From: JAPOXR01 sp965221815 | GTDB lineage: Bacteria; Pseudomonadota; Alphaproteobacteria; Rhodobacterales; Rhodobacteraceae | Reading direction: 5' to 3' | DNA: 64,000 nucleotides | Assembly: GCA_965221815.1 (NCBI GenBank) | Contig: OZ244915.1 | Location: forward strand, 682,001-746,000 | Shown here: positions 27,379-37,348 of the stretch, one piece after another | Numbering within the stretch: position 1 is the first letter of the stretch | Layout: every line of letters begins with the position of its first letter | The notes under the pieces: generated by a model | The model's database searches: none | Seen by the model: the letters and a program-made list of their open reading frames with translations, nothing else | Told to the model about the DNA's origin: nothing | Program-made: the position numbers and the translations under genes

Positions 27379-29113
27379 GGGTGCGGCTCAGATTTGTGGC
27401 TCATGCTGCAGCGCGCCAGTGGAAGAAGTCGGCGCCCCGGTTGTTCATCTGGCAGCACCGGATAGCCATGATTGCGTTGGCGCCGTCAACGGACCAGCGG
27501 CTGCCGCTTTTTTTGAGTCGATCGACTACAACGGTCCGGCAGCCGCCTTCGACGAGGCCGCTGCCGCAGGGGAGACCCTGCCGTGTATAGACATCGTAGC
27601 GCATGCGGTGCAGGTTGGGTCTGCAATAATTCACGAACGCCCTGATCGCGGGTGAGCTCTTGGCCAGTGTGGCAAGCGCCGCAAGGACCCGGGCTGCCTC
27701 ACCGGCCTTGATCCGGGCCTTGATCCGGTCGAAAGTGGTCTGACGACGCACGGGGTCTTCCAACGTCTCCTTCAGGGCCTCCTGAAGCCTTTCCAGGACA
27801 TGGAACAGATCGAGCACGAAGGTCAGGTGCATGCCGGCGAAGACCGTGCGCATCGTCTTTTCGATCCAGGCGGCGCCATCGGACAGGATCACCGCCTCCG
27901 CGCTGTCCAGCACACCGCGCCGCTGCGCCTCCCGCCTCACGCGGGCGGCAAACTCGGACATCCCACCGGTGGTGGGAGCCCGGGCGCTGTCGATCACTGA
28001 TGATTGGGTGATACTCCCGGCAACGGCCTTGATCCGGCCCTTGGGGTCAGGCGCCACTTCACAGATGCGCAGCAGCTTGGCTTCGCGCGTCCGGGCTGTG
28101 CCATCCGCCTGTTTGCCGGCGCGCCCGGCAAGTTCGGCAGGCCGGATCGGCACGCCGGTCCCGTCAGCCGCCACCACCGGCCGGGTGGGAATCACCGCCG
28201 CCGGGGGGACATCCCTGCGCTCAAACGCGACCACTTCCCTGCCCAGCGCGCGGGCCAGCCTGTCAAACCGGGACCGGCTGACCCGGGTCCCGCTCAGCTC
28301 TTCAAGGAGCGTCACGGCGCGGCGACTGCCGACCTCCGCAGCGGCGGCCATGACCATCCGCTCGTAGCCCGATGTTGTTGTCCGCCCCTCAAGACGCAAC
28401 GCGGCGTCCAGCGGGAAGAGGCCGGTGCGACAGGCCGAACAGCGGTAATGCCGCCGCGCCACCGTCACCTTGCCCAGGCGGGTCATATAGGTCTTGGGAC
28501 GTTTGTCTCCCCAGCGCGCCATACGGCCCCCGCAATGGGGGCAGTGCGGGGGATCAAGGGCGTCATCCCGGGCTTCAAGCAGCAGTCGCAATTGGGCCGC
28601 TGCCGCGACCAGCGCATCACCGCGCAGGGCGGTCTCGACGGCATCCAGATCAACCACTGTCGCGGCCAGTTCCTTCTCGAGCCGTGGCAGGAGATCAGGG
28701 GACCGCGCCGCGGACCCCTCATGCCCTGGCAACTCCGTCGTCGCCAGGCGGCGGCAGATCACCGTTCCATCGAAAATCCGGTATTCGAGGAAACCGTCCC
28801 CATCCTGGCGGATCAGCGGTCGGTTCAGCGCGGCCTCCGCGGCCGACAGACTCCGCAAATACGCGACCACCTCTGGATGCCTGAACTCCTGCTTTTTGTC
28901 CCGCTCTTTATCTTGAACTGCCATCTGCCTGTGTCTCCTGACTGCCCTGTCGCCAAACCCAACCGGAGCCGTGATGCCGACTCTCCGTGTTCCTGTGGGC
29001 GGAAATGGACATAGATCGATACAGAGACCGATACAAACCCGCTCCGACGGGCGCTGTCCGGATGTCAGGAAAAAGATCAGTCAGAGCGTGTCCCACAAAT
29101 CTGAGCCGCACCC
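27379..29113 (-). mobile_element. Element Y copy 1: ISKra4-family IS, 1735 bp
   Basis: The inverted termini are GGGTGCGGCTCAGATTTGTG. It is flanked by CTGATCGG on both sides (27370-27377 and 29114-29121), an 8-bp direct repeat with one extra base on the left. It is inserted in element X copy XA. Copy 2, of the same length, is at 59981-61715. Confidence 0.9.
27401..28924 (-). CDS. ISKra4-family transposase (element Y copy 1)
   Basis: An intact 507-residue transposase. After an N-terminal region there is a zinc ribbon (CPHCGGRM, then YRCSACRTG), the first catalytic Asp region (PVVAADGTGVPIRP), a second (VILSDGAAWIEKTM, then LDLFHVLERL), and the ISKra4 C-terminal signature RMRYDVYTRQGLPCGSGLVE, then CRTVVVDRLKKSGSRWSVDG. 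It differs from copy 2 at only a few residues, which indicates recent movement. The long open frame on the opposite strand is a composition artefact. Confidence 0.9.
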   Translation of the reverse strand: MAVQDKERDKKQEFRHPEVVAYLRSLSAAEAALNRPLIRQDGDGFLEYRIFDGTVICRRLATTELPGHEGSAARSPDLLPRLEKELAATVVDLDAVETALRGDALVAAAAQLRLLLEARDDALDPPHCPHCGGRMARWGDKRPKTYMTRLGKVTVARRHYRCSACRTGLFPLDAALRLEGRTTTSGYERMVMAAAAEVGSRRAVTLLEELSGTRVSRSRFDRLARALGREVVAFERRDVPPAAVIPTRPVVAADGTGVPIRPAELAGRAGKQADGTARTREAKLLRICEVAPDPKGRIKAVAGSITQSSVIDSARAPTTGGMSEFAARVRREAQRRGVLDSAEAVILSDGAAWIEKTMRTVFAGMHLTFVLDLFHVLERLQEALKETLEDPVRRQTTFDRIKARIKAGEAARVLAALATLAKSSPAIRAFVNYCRPNLHRMRYDVYTRQGLPCGSGLVEGGCRTVVVDRLKKSGSRWSVDGANAIMAIRCCQMNNRGADFFHWRAAA

Positions 29114-29234
29114 CTGATCGGGGTGGAGTCGTTGGGTGTGTCTGCCGGATCAGGTCGCGTGTTCCCGAATGAAAACCCTCCATCATGGAGACCTCTGAGA
29201 CGGAACACGCGGATGACCGATTGACACTCTGAAA

Positions 29235-30591
29235 AGACTTTTGCCAAGACCGATACGGACAGGGCGCAGGTGCGGCAGCGGATCGCGGACACCCTGCAGG
29301 CCGCGGCGACGCAGTTGCAGGATACGGGGCTCAAAGAGGATCTGGCCCGCGGGCTGTGGGGTCAGGCCTTTGCGGCGCGCGATGATCATGGGGACCGGTT
29401 GCAGATTGATGGGAAAAGTCCTCGCCAGGTGGCGGCCTCACCGGGTCAGGCGACGACCCTGTTCGGCACGGTGACCTTTCCGCGGGCACGGTCTCGCCCG
29501 TCCGGTGCGGGACCCTCCGGGGTGCCGACAGAGCCGATTCGGGGCCTGACCACGGGTGGGGACGGGCGCGGCGGCTGGTCTTGTGGCGGCGATCATGGCC
29601 AGCCGGCCGGCACGGGATGCCGCGGATCTCTGGCAGCGGATCTGTGAGGCGGGTCCCGCAACGCGCAGTTTGATCCGGCTGACGGCCGAGGTGGGGCAGG
29701 AGTTTGAGGATCAGGCCGATGATCGGCTGGAAGAGGTACGGGGCGATGAGAGCCGGCATGATGATGCAGTGGCCCTGCGGGTCTCGCGGGATGGCACGAT
29801 GCTGCGGATGCCTGCGGAAGAGCGGGATGGACAGGCCATGGAACCGGGCTGGCGTGAGGCCACCTGCGGCGTTGTGGCCCAACAGGGCAGCGCGGGGACG
29901 ATGCTGACACAGCGCACTTTTGCGCGGCGTCCCGAACCCGACCGGACCGGTCTGAAACGCCAGATCAGCCAGGAGGTGTGGCACGGAATACAGCCGGCGG
30001 CGGCGCAGGGTCGAGAGTTGAAGAGTGTCGCTATCGCCGATGGGGCCCGGGACAACGGGACGTGTCTGGAGAGTGTGACCCCGGACATCCGGCTCATCGC
30101 TGTCGGGCAGGCCGGCCAAGTCTCTCAAGGCCGCGGCCGATGCCGCTGACGGGGCCGAAAGTGCCAAGGGCACGGCGGGGTTCGACACACACAAGGCCCT
30201 CCTGACAGATGATCCCCATTGCGTGGGCCCGGTGATCGATGCGTTGTGTGATCTCCGGCGAAAGAACCCAGGAAACAGTGAGATTACCACCGCCATCGGC
30301 ACTGTCCGCAGCCCCCGCCAGCGGAGGCGTGATCGGGAGGCCGGCGATGCCGGCTCTCCCATCGGCAGCGATCCCAAGGAGGCGGCACACACAATGATCG
30401 TCACCACCCGGCTCAAGCGCAGCGGCCAGAGATGGGGTCGTGCCGGTGGCCAGGGTGGTCTCACTGCCCGGGCCCGGCTCACATCAGAGCGCTTTGACAA
30501 CGTCTGGGCCCAACGGACCCACAGGCGGCGACACGCCCAGGTCCACCTCTCGGCCAACGACAATCGCACGCCACTTGCCAGGGTCGCCTGA
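29235..30591 (+). pseudogene. ISKra4-like transposase of element X copy XA (frameshifted)
   Basis: Three successive frames carry parts of one protein. The first is the N-terminal helix-rich start (RQRIADTLQAAATQL) and HGDRLQIDGKSPRQVAA. The second is ASRPARDAADLWQRICEAG followed by TAEVGQEFEDQADDRL and VSRDGTMLRMPAEE, then GWREATCGVVA and KSVAIADGARDNGT. The third is the ISKra4 end AGSPIGSDPKEAAHTMIVTT, RLKRSGQRWGRAGGQ. The frame changes mean no active transposase. Copy XB has the same breaks in similar places. Confidence 0.75.
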
Positions 30592-30827
30592 TTCGCCAAA
30601 TGAAACCGATCAGGAATCAAGCAGGGTCCAAACCCAGCCAGAGGGGAATCACTCCCGGTCGGGCACAATATTGAATCTTGAAAGTAAATATGGCATCAAG
30701 ATTAGTTGTAAATAGAACCTGCAGAAATGCCATCTGATTGTTGAATCAGGTGGTTTGGAATAGATGACCTTTCATCATCGGTATCTTTCTTATTCTCGCT
30801 GTTATACAATTTGATTAAGGCACGGTC

Positions 30828-31907
30828 GTGGACAATTCTCAAACTTATCTGATTTCGGACAATCCCGTATTTGTTACCGGTTCTTCCGGTCATGTCGGGG
30901 CAAACCTGATTCGGCGATTGCTGCTGGATGGGCAGAGAGTACGCGTTTTTGTACGACAGCAAAGCAAGAATGAAAGCCTTCAGGGCCTTGATGTCGAGAC
31001 CGCCTATGGAGATCTTCGCAACCTGGACGAAGTCCGAAAAGCAATGGAGGGCTGCCAAGGCGTTTATCACGTGGCCGCTAAGGTTTCGACGATCAAGGGT
31101 AACCGCGCACATCGACGTGAAATTTTCGACTGTAATGTCATGGGCACACGTAACGTCTTGCAGGCAGCAAAGGAAACTGAGGCTGGTCGGACAGTGGTCA
31201 CCGGCTCTTTCAGCGCAGTGGGCTACAATTTGGATAATCCATCTCAGCCCAGTAACGAGATGATGCCTTTCTACCCAATGGAACTGACAATGCCTTATGA
31301 GCGAAGCAAGTCATTTACCGAACATGAATGCTGGCGAGCGGCAGCGACTGGTCAGGAGGTCATAGTCGCAACAAGTTGCGCGGTAGTTGGAGGCGCAGAT
31401 TTCGTCCCGTCGAGATTGGGAAAAACCTTATGTGATTATGCCAATGGAAAGCTGCGCGCCTATATCGAAGGTGGCTTCGAGTTTGTCAATGTCCATGACC
31501 TTGTGCAAGGGCATATTCTCTGCATGCAAAAAGGAAGGTCAGGAGAAAAGTATATTTTTAGCACCGAATATAAAAAGATATCGGAAATCATTGGCCTATT
31601 TGAGGACATCACCGGTGTGCGACGCCCTCAGCGGCAGTTTCCGGCTGCTTTGATGCTGGCATTTTCTGAAGTTATAAGTGGATACCTGAGCCAGTTTCAT
31701 CCTGACTTTCCACAACGGTTCACTCCCGGTGCCATCCGACTTCTCAAGAAATGCCGTCATGCCGACACCAGCAAAGCAAGACAGGAGCTCGGCTATCAAC
31801 CGACATCCATTCGTCACGCCATCATTGATGCCTATACGTTTCATCACGCGCGCGGAGTGATCACCAATCCAAATGCCAAGCCGCCGCACAACGGGGATCA
31901 TGATTAG
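30828..31907 (+). CDS. Extended SDR, 3-beta-hydroxysteroid dehydrogenase/epimerase type
   Basis: A 359-residue NAD(P)-dependent extended short-chain dehydrogenase. The glycine motif is VTGSSGHVG (16-24), the downstream acid region is AYGDLRN, the catalytic serine region is TGSFSAVGYN (S127/S129), and YxxxK is Y157-ERS-K161. The C-terminal substrate domain is of the 3-beta-HSD/dihydroflavonol reductase type (EFVNVHDLVQGHI). In sterol-making bacteria an SDR of this family works with an oxygenase in C-4 demethylation, so a step on the 3-hydroxyl of a sterol is a reasonable guess here. A hopanoid-associated or nucleotide-sugar epimerase role cannot be excluded. The start is GTG 30828. It is flanked by IS debris and lies in the same orientation as the SMT gene. 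Confidence 0.78.
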   Translation: MDNSQTYLISDNPVFVTGSSGHVGANLIRRLLLDGQRVRVFVRQQSKNESLQGLDVETAYGDLRNLDEVRKAMEGCQGVYHVAAKVSTIKGNRAHRREIFDCNVMGTRNVLQAAKETEAGRTVVTGSFSAVGYNLDNPSQPSNEMMPFYPMELTMPYERSKSFTEHECWRAAATGQEVIVATSCAVVGGADFVPSRLGKTLCDYANGKLRAYIEGGFEFVNVHDLVQGHILCMQKGRSGEKYIFSTEYKKISEIIGLFEDITGVRRPQRQFPAALMLAFSEVISGYLSQFHPDFPQRFTPGAIRLLKKCRHADTSKARQELGYQPTSIRHAIIDAYTFHHARGVITNPNAKPPHNGDHD

Positions 31908-31936
31908 GTGTATGTCAGACAGGGATGGTGCCAGAG

Positions 31937-31976
31937 GTTATGACCGAAACTGGGTGACGTCCAGATCAGGCGGCTT
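31937..31976 (+). repeat. Short dispersed repeat, partner of 21184-21224
   Basis: GTTATGACCGAAACTGGGTG, then ACGTCCAGATCAG matches 21184-21224 with a few differences. It lies just downstream of the SDR gene. Confidence 0.5.
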
Positions 31977-32086
31977 CCTTAAACCGACACTTCCAAGTCC
32001 GCCACACACGACTTATCAACCCCTGTATATAAATCCGCTCGTAAAAGTCTGATCGAATCCAATGAATCTGGTATGATCTGACGTCT

Positions 32087-32800
32087 TCACACCGTCACCA
32101 GGCGTGCAGGGGCTTGTGCCGCCGTCTTACCGTCCTCTTGTGTGCGTTTAGGGACCGCCGCAAGCGTGTGCAGTCCGTATTCTCGCAGATTGATCGCTGC
32201 GTTCAGGTCTCGGTCATGGTCCGCGCCGCATTCTGCACACGTCCAGTCTCGATCCTTCAATTCCAATTCTTGATTGATTGCGCCACACTCCGAACAGGTC
32301 TTGGAAGATGGATAGAACCTGTTCGCTTTGAGAATCGTGCATCCTCGCCATGCGGCTGTGTATTGGAGATAGTGTTTCAGCGCGCCAAAGCCAGCGTCAC
32401 TGATGGCGCGCGACAAGCTGCGGTTCTTCACCATACCGCTCACGTTCAGGTCTTCGATCACAATCGTGTCAAAGCGGCGCGTGAGGTCGTCGGACAATTC
32501 GTGCAGAACCGCATGTCGCTGATCGGCAATTCTCTTGTGCAGACGGGCAAGGAACAGCTTGGCTTTCGCAGACCGGTTCGATCCCTTCTGCGTGCGGGAC
32601 AATCGCCTGTTGCGCCGCTCAAGACGGCGCAGGTTGGCCTTGAGTTTCTGGTTTGCGGGCACCCGCTCACCATTGGACAAGACGGCCAATTCCGTGATTC
32701 CCATATCAACGCCAATCGCCGTGGACTGGCGGCTTGCGTCCCTGGTGTTGTCATCCTGCGTGTCGATCAGAACCGACGCATAGTATTTTCCAGCGCGCCC
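32087..32800 (-). pseudogene. tnpB: TnpB (IS200/IS605 OrfB) C-terminal fragment
   Basis: Starts in frame near KYYASVLIDTQ, then GVDMGITELAVLSNG (RuvC-I Asp), VIEDLNVSGMVKN (RuvC-II Glu), a zinc ribbon (CSECG and CAECG) and DHDRDLNAAINLREYG (RuvC-III Asp). All three catalytic acids are intact, but the N-terminal wedge and recognition domains that bind the guide RNA and DNA are missing, so it is not expected to be an active nuclease. The stretch 31977-32086 downstream could contain the element right end (omega-RNA region). 32801-32990 contains no recognisable gene. Confidence 0.8.
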
Positions 32801-32989
32801 TGCCTATTAGCCACAAGTTTTGTCTGGACGTAAATTCGGATATAGGTAGTGTCTGTCAAAAAACCCCCTTTTTTTGCAGATTCCAAGCGTGTGCGTTCGA
32901 TTTTTTTTCTGGAAGTCGAAGTTTTTGGGTCCAATCGCCTCAAAATTCCATATCCAATCACTTGTGTTGGCCGGACGGGCGATCAATAA

Positions 32990-35900
32990 GCGTCCCGACG
33001 CCTGAGGAGACGGACTCCGCCTGTCAGTTTGCTGCGGATTTTTTGACCGGGTGACTCAGCGGCGCGGCGTCGGTGTTGGCGTTCGAGACGCGTGCGTTCC
33101 TTGTCGCGGAGGAGGCGCCCCAGGCGCACGAGATTGGCCGCGATGATGGAGAGACCCACCATGCGCGCAAATCCATCGGCCCCGAAGGATCGGATCCGTT
33201 GCAGGCCGTGGTGCTCGAGCCTGTTGATCGCCGATTCAATGGCCGGATGCTGCTGCCGGGCGGCGGTGAATTCGGGGGTCTGTTCGCGTTCGCGTTGGGA
33301 GTGATTCCCCTCTGGCTGGGTTTGGACCCTGCTTGATTCCTGATTGGTTGCTTTCGGCGAATCATCAGGCGACTTTGGCGAGAGGCGTGCGATTGTCGTT
33401 GGCCGAGAGGTGGGCTTGGGCGTGTCGCCGTCTGTGGGTCAGTTGGGCCCAGACGTTGTCAAAGCGTCCCGATGTGAGCCGGGCCCGGACAGTGAGAACA
33501 CCCTGGCCACCGGCACGACCCCATCTCTGGCCGCTGCGCTTGAGCCGGGTGTTGACGATCATTGTGTGCGCCGCCTCGCCAGCACTGCTGCCGATGGGAG
33601 AGCCGGCATCGCGGGCGGCTTTATAGTCCATCCGCTGGCGGTGACTGCGGACAGTGCCGATGGCAGTGGTGATCTCGCCAGCCCCGGGGGTTTTTCTCTG
33701 GGGGAGACCGCAATGCATCGATCACCGGGCCCACGCAATGGGGATCATCTGTCAGGATGACCGTGTGTGTATCGAACCCCGCCGTACTCTTGCCGCTCTC
33801 GGCCCCGTCAGCGGCATCGACCGCGGCCTTGAGAGACTTGGCAGGCCTGCCCGACATCGATGAGCCGGATATCCGGGGTCACACTCTCCAGACAAGTCCC
33901 GTTGTCCCGGGCCCCATCGGCGATGACGACACTCTTCAATTCTCTGTCTTGCCCGGCCGCCATGTTCATAAGCCTGTCCATCCCGCTCTTCCGCAGGCAT
34001 CCGCAGCATCGTGCCATCCCGCGAGACCCGCAGGGCCACTGCATCATCATGCCGGCTCTCATCGCCCCGTACCTCTTCCAGCCGATCATCGGCCTGATCC
34101 TCAAACTCCTGCCCCACCTCGGCCGTCAGCCGGATCAAACTGCGCGTTGCGGGACCCGCCTCACAGATCCGCTGCCAGAGATCCGCGGCATCCCGTGCCG
34201 GCCGGCTGGCCATGATCGCCGCCACAAGACCAGCCGCCGCGCCCGTCCCCACCCGTGGTCAGGCCCCGAATCGGCTCTGTCGGCACCACGGAGGGTCCCG
34301 CACCGGACGGGCGAGACCGTGCCCGCGGAAAGGTCACCGTGCCGAACAGGGTCGTCGCCTGACCCGACGAGGCCGCCACCTGGCGAGGACTTTTCCCATC
34401 AATCTGCAACCGGTCCCCATGATCATCGCGCGCCGCAAAGGCCTGACCCCACAGCCCACGGGCCCAACCCGCGACCGCATCACGCAGATCAAGCTCCGCC
34501 TGATGCGGATCCTCCCGAAACAAGCGGGCCAGATCCTCTTTGAGCCCCGTATCCGGCAACTGCGTCGCCGCGGCCTGCAGGGTGTCCGCGATCCGCTGCC
34601 GCACCTGCGCTCTGTCCGTATCGATCTTGGCCACAGAGATGTCAGAGTGTCAATTGGTCATCCGCGTGTTCCGTCTCATACGTCTCCATCATGGAGAATT
34701 TTCGTCCTGGAACACGCGACCCGATCCGGCAGACACACCCAACAACTTCACCCCGATCGGGTCAAATTCCGGGATTTTTCCAAAAATTCCGCCAAACCAC
34801 CCAAACGCACACCATCAGGATTCCAAAAACCACGCGTTTTCAACAGGTTGAAAATTTACGAGTCCGCCAGACGAGAACCACTCCCTTCGCGTTCCACCGC
34901 CGTCGGGCGTCCCTTTTTGGGCAGGGCCACCACGTCCCGTGTTGAGGACAGCGCCTCATAGATTGCCGGACTCCAGAAGCCCTTGTCCAGGCTCAAGGCC
35001 TGGAGGCGCGGAGACTGCGCCTGCAGAGCGTGCACACAGGGCACGATGCCATCGCGGTCGCCGCCCTCCCAGAGGATCTGATGGCCGAGAATGAACTGAT
35101 ATGGGTCTTCAATCACACAGACCGGCACCCCCAGCTCCACCGGCGTGCCGGCCTTGCCCTTCGCGATCCAGCGGGTGTGGGGCTCGAACACCGAGACGAT
35201 CTTCTTCTCCTGTGGGATCGTCTCGCCCTTCAGCAGGCGACGTTCCACCGGGTCCCGCAGACGGTGCGCAGAGCCCACATATTCCTCACTTTTTCCAGCA
35301 GGAGGCCGGCATGGGCATTGTCCAGTGCGACGCGCCCATCCGCCAGCTTGGCGAGCAGATGATCGGCCAATTTCAGATCGGCGCGGATTGTTGTGTCATA
35401 GAGGGTGTGGTGACGGCGGATGCGGCTGGCCCTCTGCCAGGCCGTCTTGAGCGCTTTCAGCCCATGCTTCGCCTGCCGCCACCCCGCGACACCCAGGAGC
35501 TTGCAGACGCGGACCTGCTGCTGGATCGCCGCCCGGATCGCATCCCAGAGCAGACGCAGGTCCGTCGGATATTCGACATCCGTCTCGACCACGAAGCTGT
35601 CGCCCCGCGCCTGCAACCCCGCATCCATCGCATGCCCCACGGCCCTGTGACCCAGCCGGACGATCGCGTGGTTGATCCGCGCCAGGACATCGTCTGTCAG
35701 AAGAGACATGGTGTTCGCCAATGTCGCCGCAGACATGGGGGATGGATCCAGGACATGCGACAGACCGGCCAGACTCCGCAGGTCCCGGTGGTTGGAGGCC
35801 AGATTCGCCAGCCGGTCAAAGTCGATGTCCAGACCCGGCTTCATCACGGCAAACACCAGGATTTGCCAGACGTCCATGCCCGGCCGGCCATGCGCACCGT

Positions 35901-36050
35901 TGACCCGTGCGTTATGAGACTCCTGAATAAGTTCCAGACCCTCATTCCGGGTCTCGGTCTCACACCAGAGCGCCTGCAACGCGTAGCAGAGCACCTCGGT
36001 ATCGTCCCGGGACTTGGGGTTGAAGGTGAGATTCTCGATCGGGATGGCAC
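32990..36050 (-). pseudogene. ISNCY-family transposase split by element X copy XB
   Basis: The upstream part (36050 to 34886) reads NLTFNPKSRDDTEVLCYALQ, HGRPGMDVWQILVFAVMK, and in a second frame GETIPQEKKIVSVFEPHTRW, PVELGVPVCVIEDPYQFILG, DKGFWSPAIYEAL. The downstream part (33288 to 32990) reads TPEFTAARQQHPAIESAINR, LEHHGLQRIRSFGADGFARM, then IIAANLVRLGRLLRDK. This is the expected order of an ISNCY transposase. A frameshift near 35230-35280 precedes the split by copy XB, so the gene was broken at least twice. Confidence 0.8.
33297..34885 (-). mobile_element. Element X, copy XB (ISKra4-like), 1589 bp
   Basis: Its ends are GGGAGTGATTCC (left) and, on the minus strand, GGGAGTGGTTCTCG (right). 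It is flanked by a perfect 8-bp duplication TTCGCGTT (33289-33296 and 34886-34893) inside the ISNCY transposase. Its transposase is frameshifted like copy XA (blocks at 34634-34161, 34252-33752, 33718-33365). Confidence 0.88.
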
Positions 36051-36060
36051 CCAGAGGGGG

Positions 36061-37267
36061 TGTACCTGCTCAAACACATGTGAGATTCTGAGCGGCGGCG
36101 GCCCAGTCCCGGGGACACGACGTGAGGGCGAAGCCCGAACGGAGGGGATCCGGGACTGGGCCGCCGAAAATGTCTTGCCGGATCAGGTGGGGTCCTCCAT
36201 CGGTTTGTCACGATCCATGTGACAGAGACGGAGACCCCCGCTGCACGTTTGTGGCTGGCCTGGCCCTGTGATCAGACACGCCAGGATGGGTGATGTCTGT
36301 GATCACCTGGCGATGCCGCTGTCCGGATGCGCCAGGATCTTGTCCATCGCTGGCGTCAGGCCATGCGTGATGGCCTGACAACGACAGACGCGGCCCGGGC
36401 GGTCCATGGGCCCCGTGCCACCCTGTATCGCTGGGAACAATCCCCTGCGCGGCTGTCGCGCCGGCCCCACCGGTGCCGCCAAGGACCACCCCGCGCGGCG
36501 ATCCGGCAGCGGATCACAGAGCGGCGCCAGGACTGTCCCGCCTGGGGTCGCGGCAAGATCGCGGCGATCCTGCGCCGGGACGGACACCAGATCGCGGCGG
36601 CCACGGTCGGGCGTGTGATCGCAGACAGGGTCGCACGCCAGCCGATCGCCCCGGTCAGGGCTTTTACGCATGATAGCAAAACGACACGGCGGACCCGGAG
36701 ACCCGATGCAGTGCGCATCTCCGGGGCCCTGAAAGCCCAGGCACCCGGCGACGCGGTGCAGGTCGACACGCTCACCGCCGCCCTCTGCCCCGGCCGGACC
36801 GTCAAACATGTCACCGCTCTTGACCGTCATTCACAATGGGGATCCGCCAGGGCCGCCACCCACGCCACCGCCAGCCGCGCCGCACGCCCATCCGACACAA
36901 GGGTCGCCCATGCGCCTGTTCCCATCACCGCCCTCCCGATCGACGGCGGCTCCGCGTTCAGGGCCGCAATGAGGCCGCCGGCCAGGCCACAGGCCTCACA
37001 CGGGCCGTGCGGCCACCCAAAGGGGCGAAAATGAACGGGGCTGCCTGTAGGATGCAAGCCACAGGGAGACACGAATTCGACACTGTGCAGGACACCGCCA
37101 CCCAGATCACCGAACGCAACCCCCGGATCGACACACATCCCGACCTGGACAACGAATGGAGACCCCATGACGCACGTGATGATCAGACGCCAAACGAAGA
37201 TCTCGAATCCCTGCGAATCGCTGCAAACCCATGAGAAGCCCGCGTCTCATATGTCGTGAGCAGGTAC
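36061..37267 (+). mobile_element. IS481-like element next to tolQ, 1207 bp
   Basis: Inverted termini TGTACCTGCTCA (36061-36072) and TGAGCAGGTACA (37256-37267) enclose an integrase-type gene. IS481 elements typically begin TGT. I see no convincing target duplication. The right terminus ends only 7 bp before the tolQ -35 element and so marks the right edge of the island. A sequence resembling this terminus also occurs at 24859-24871. Confidence 0.7.
36327..37233 (+). pseudogene. IS481-like integrase-type transposase (C-terminal frameshift)
   Basis: About 235 codons with an N-terminal helix-turn-helix (GLTTTDAARAVHGPRATLYR), a linker (GRGKIAAILRRDGHQIAAAT) and an rve catalytic core (QVDTLTA, VTALDRHSQWGSA, LPIDGGSAF). 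The third catalytic residue and the C-terminus follow in another frame from about 37030 (DTVQDTATQITERN). It is probably inactive. Confidence 0.65.
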
Positions 37268-37273
37268 AAGGTC

Positions 37274-37302
37274 TTTACTTTGGGGTCGTTTCAGGTTATA
37301 CT
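37274..37302 (+). promoter_or_regulatory. Promoter of the tolQ operon
   Basis: TTTACT (37274-37279), a 17-bp spacer and TATACT (37297-37302) form a strong sigma70-type promoter about 47 bp before tolQ. It lets the tol genes be transcribed independently of the distant ruv-ybgC part. Confidence 0.65.
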
Positions 37303-37348
37303 CTTCTGAAGAGAACCGCGGAAAGCGGCATGACCAGAGCAGTGTTTT

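Larger units (their letters stand above)
27245..30656 (+). mobile_element. Element X, copy XA (ISKra4-like), with element Y nested inside
   Basis: Bounded by GGGAGTGGTTCTCG at the left and ...GGGGAATCACTCCC at the right. Without the nested 1735-bp element Y and its duplication it is about 1.67 kb, close to copy XB (1589 bp). The flanks (ACAGGAAA left, GGTCGGGC right) do not match, so one side has been rearranged since insertion. Its left end truncates an IS5-like transposase. Confidence 0.75.

Noticed and set aside
28004..29014. 336-codon open frame opposite the ISKra4 transposase (and its twin at 60080-61090)
   Set aside because: It lies antisense to an intact transposase with clear motifs; long antisense frames are expected in GC-rich coding DNA, and the duplication simply follows the IS.
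27245..34885. Composite transposon carrying the SDR gene between inverted element X copies
   Set aside because: Copy XB has its own perfect target duplication inside an ISNCY gene and copy XA has unmatched flanks, so the pair did not move together.
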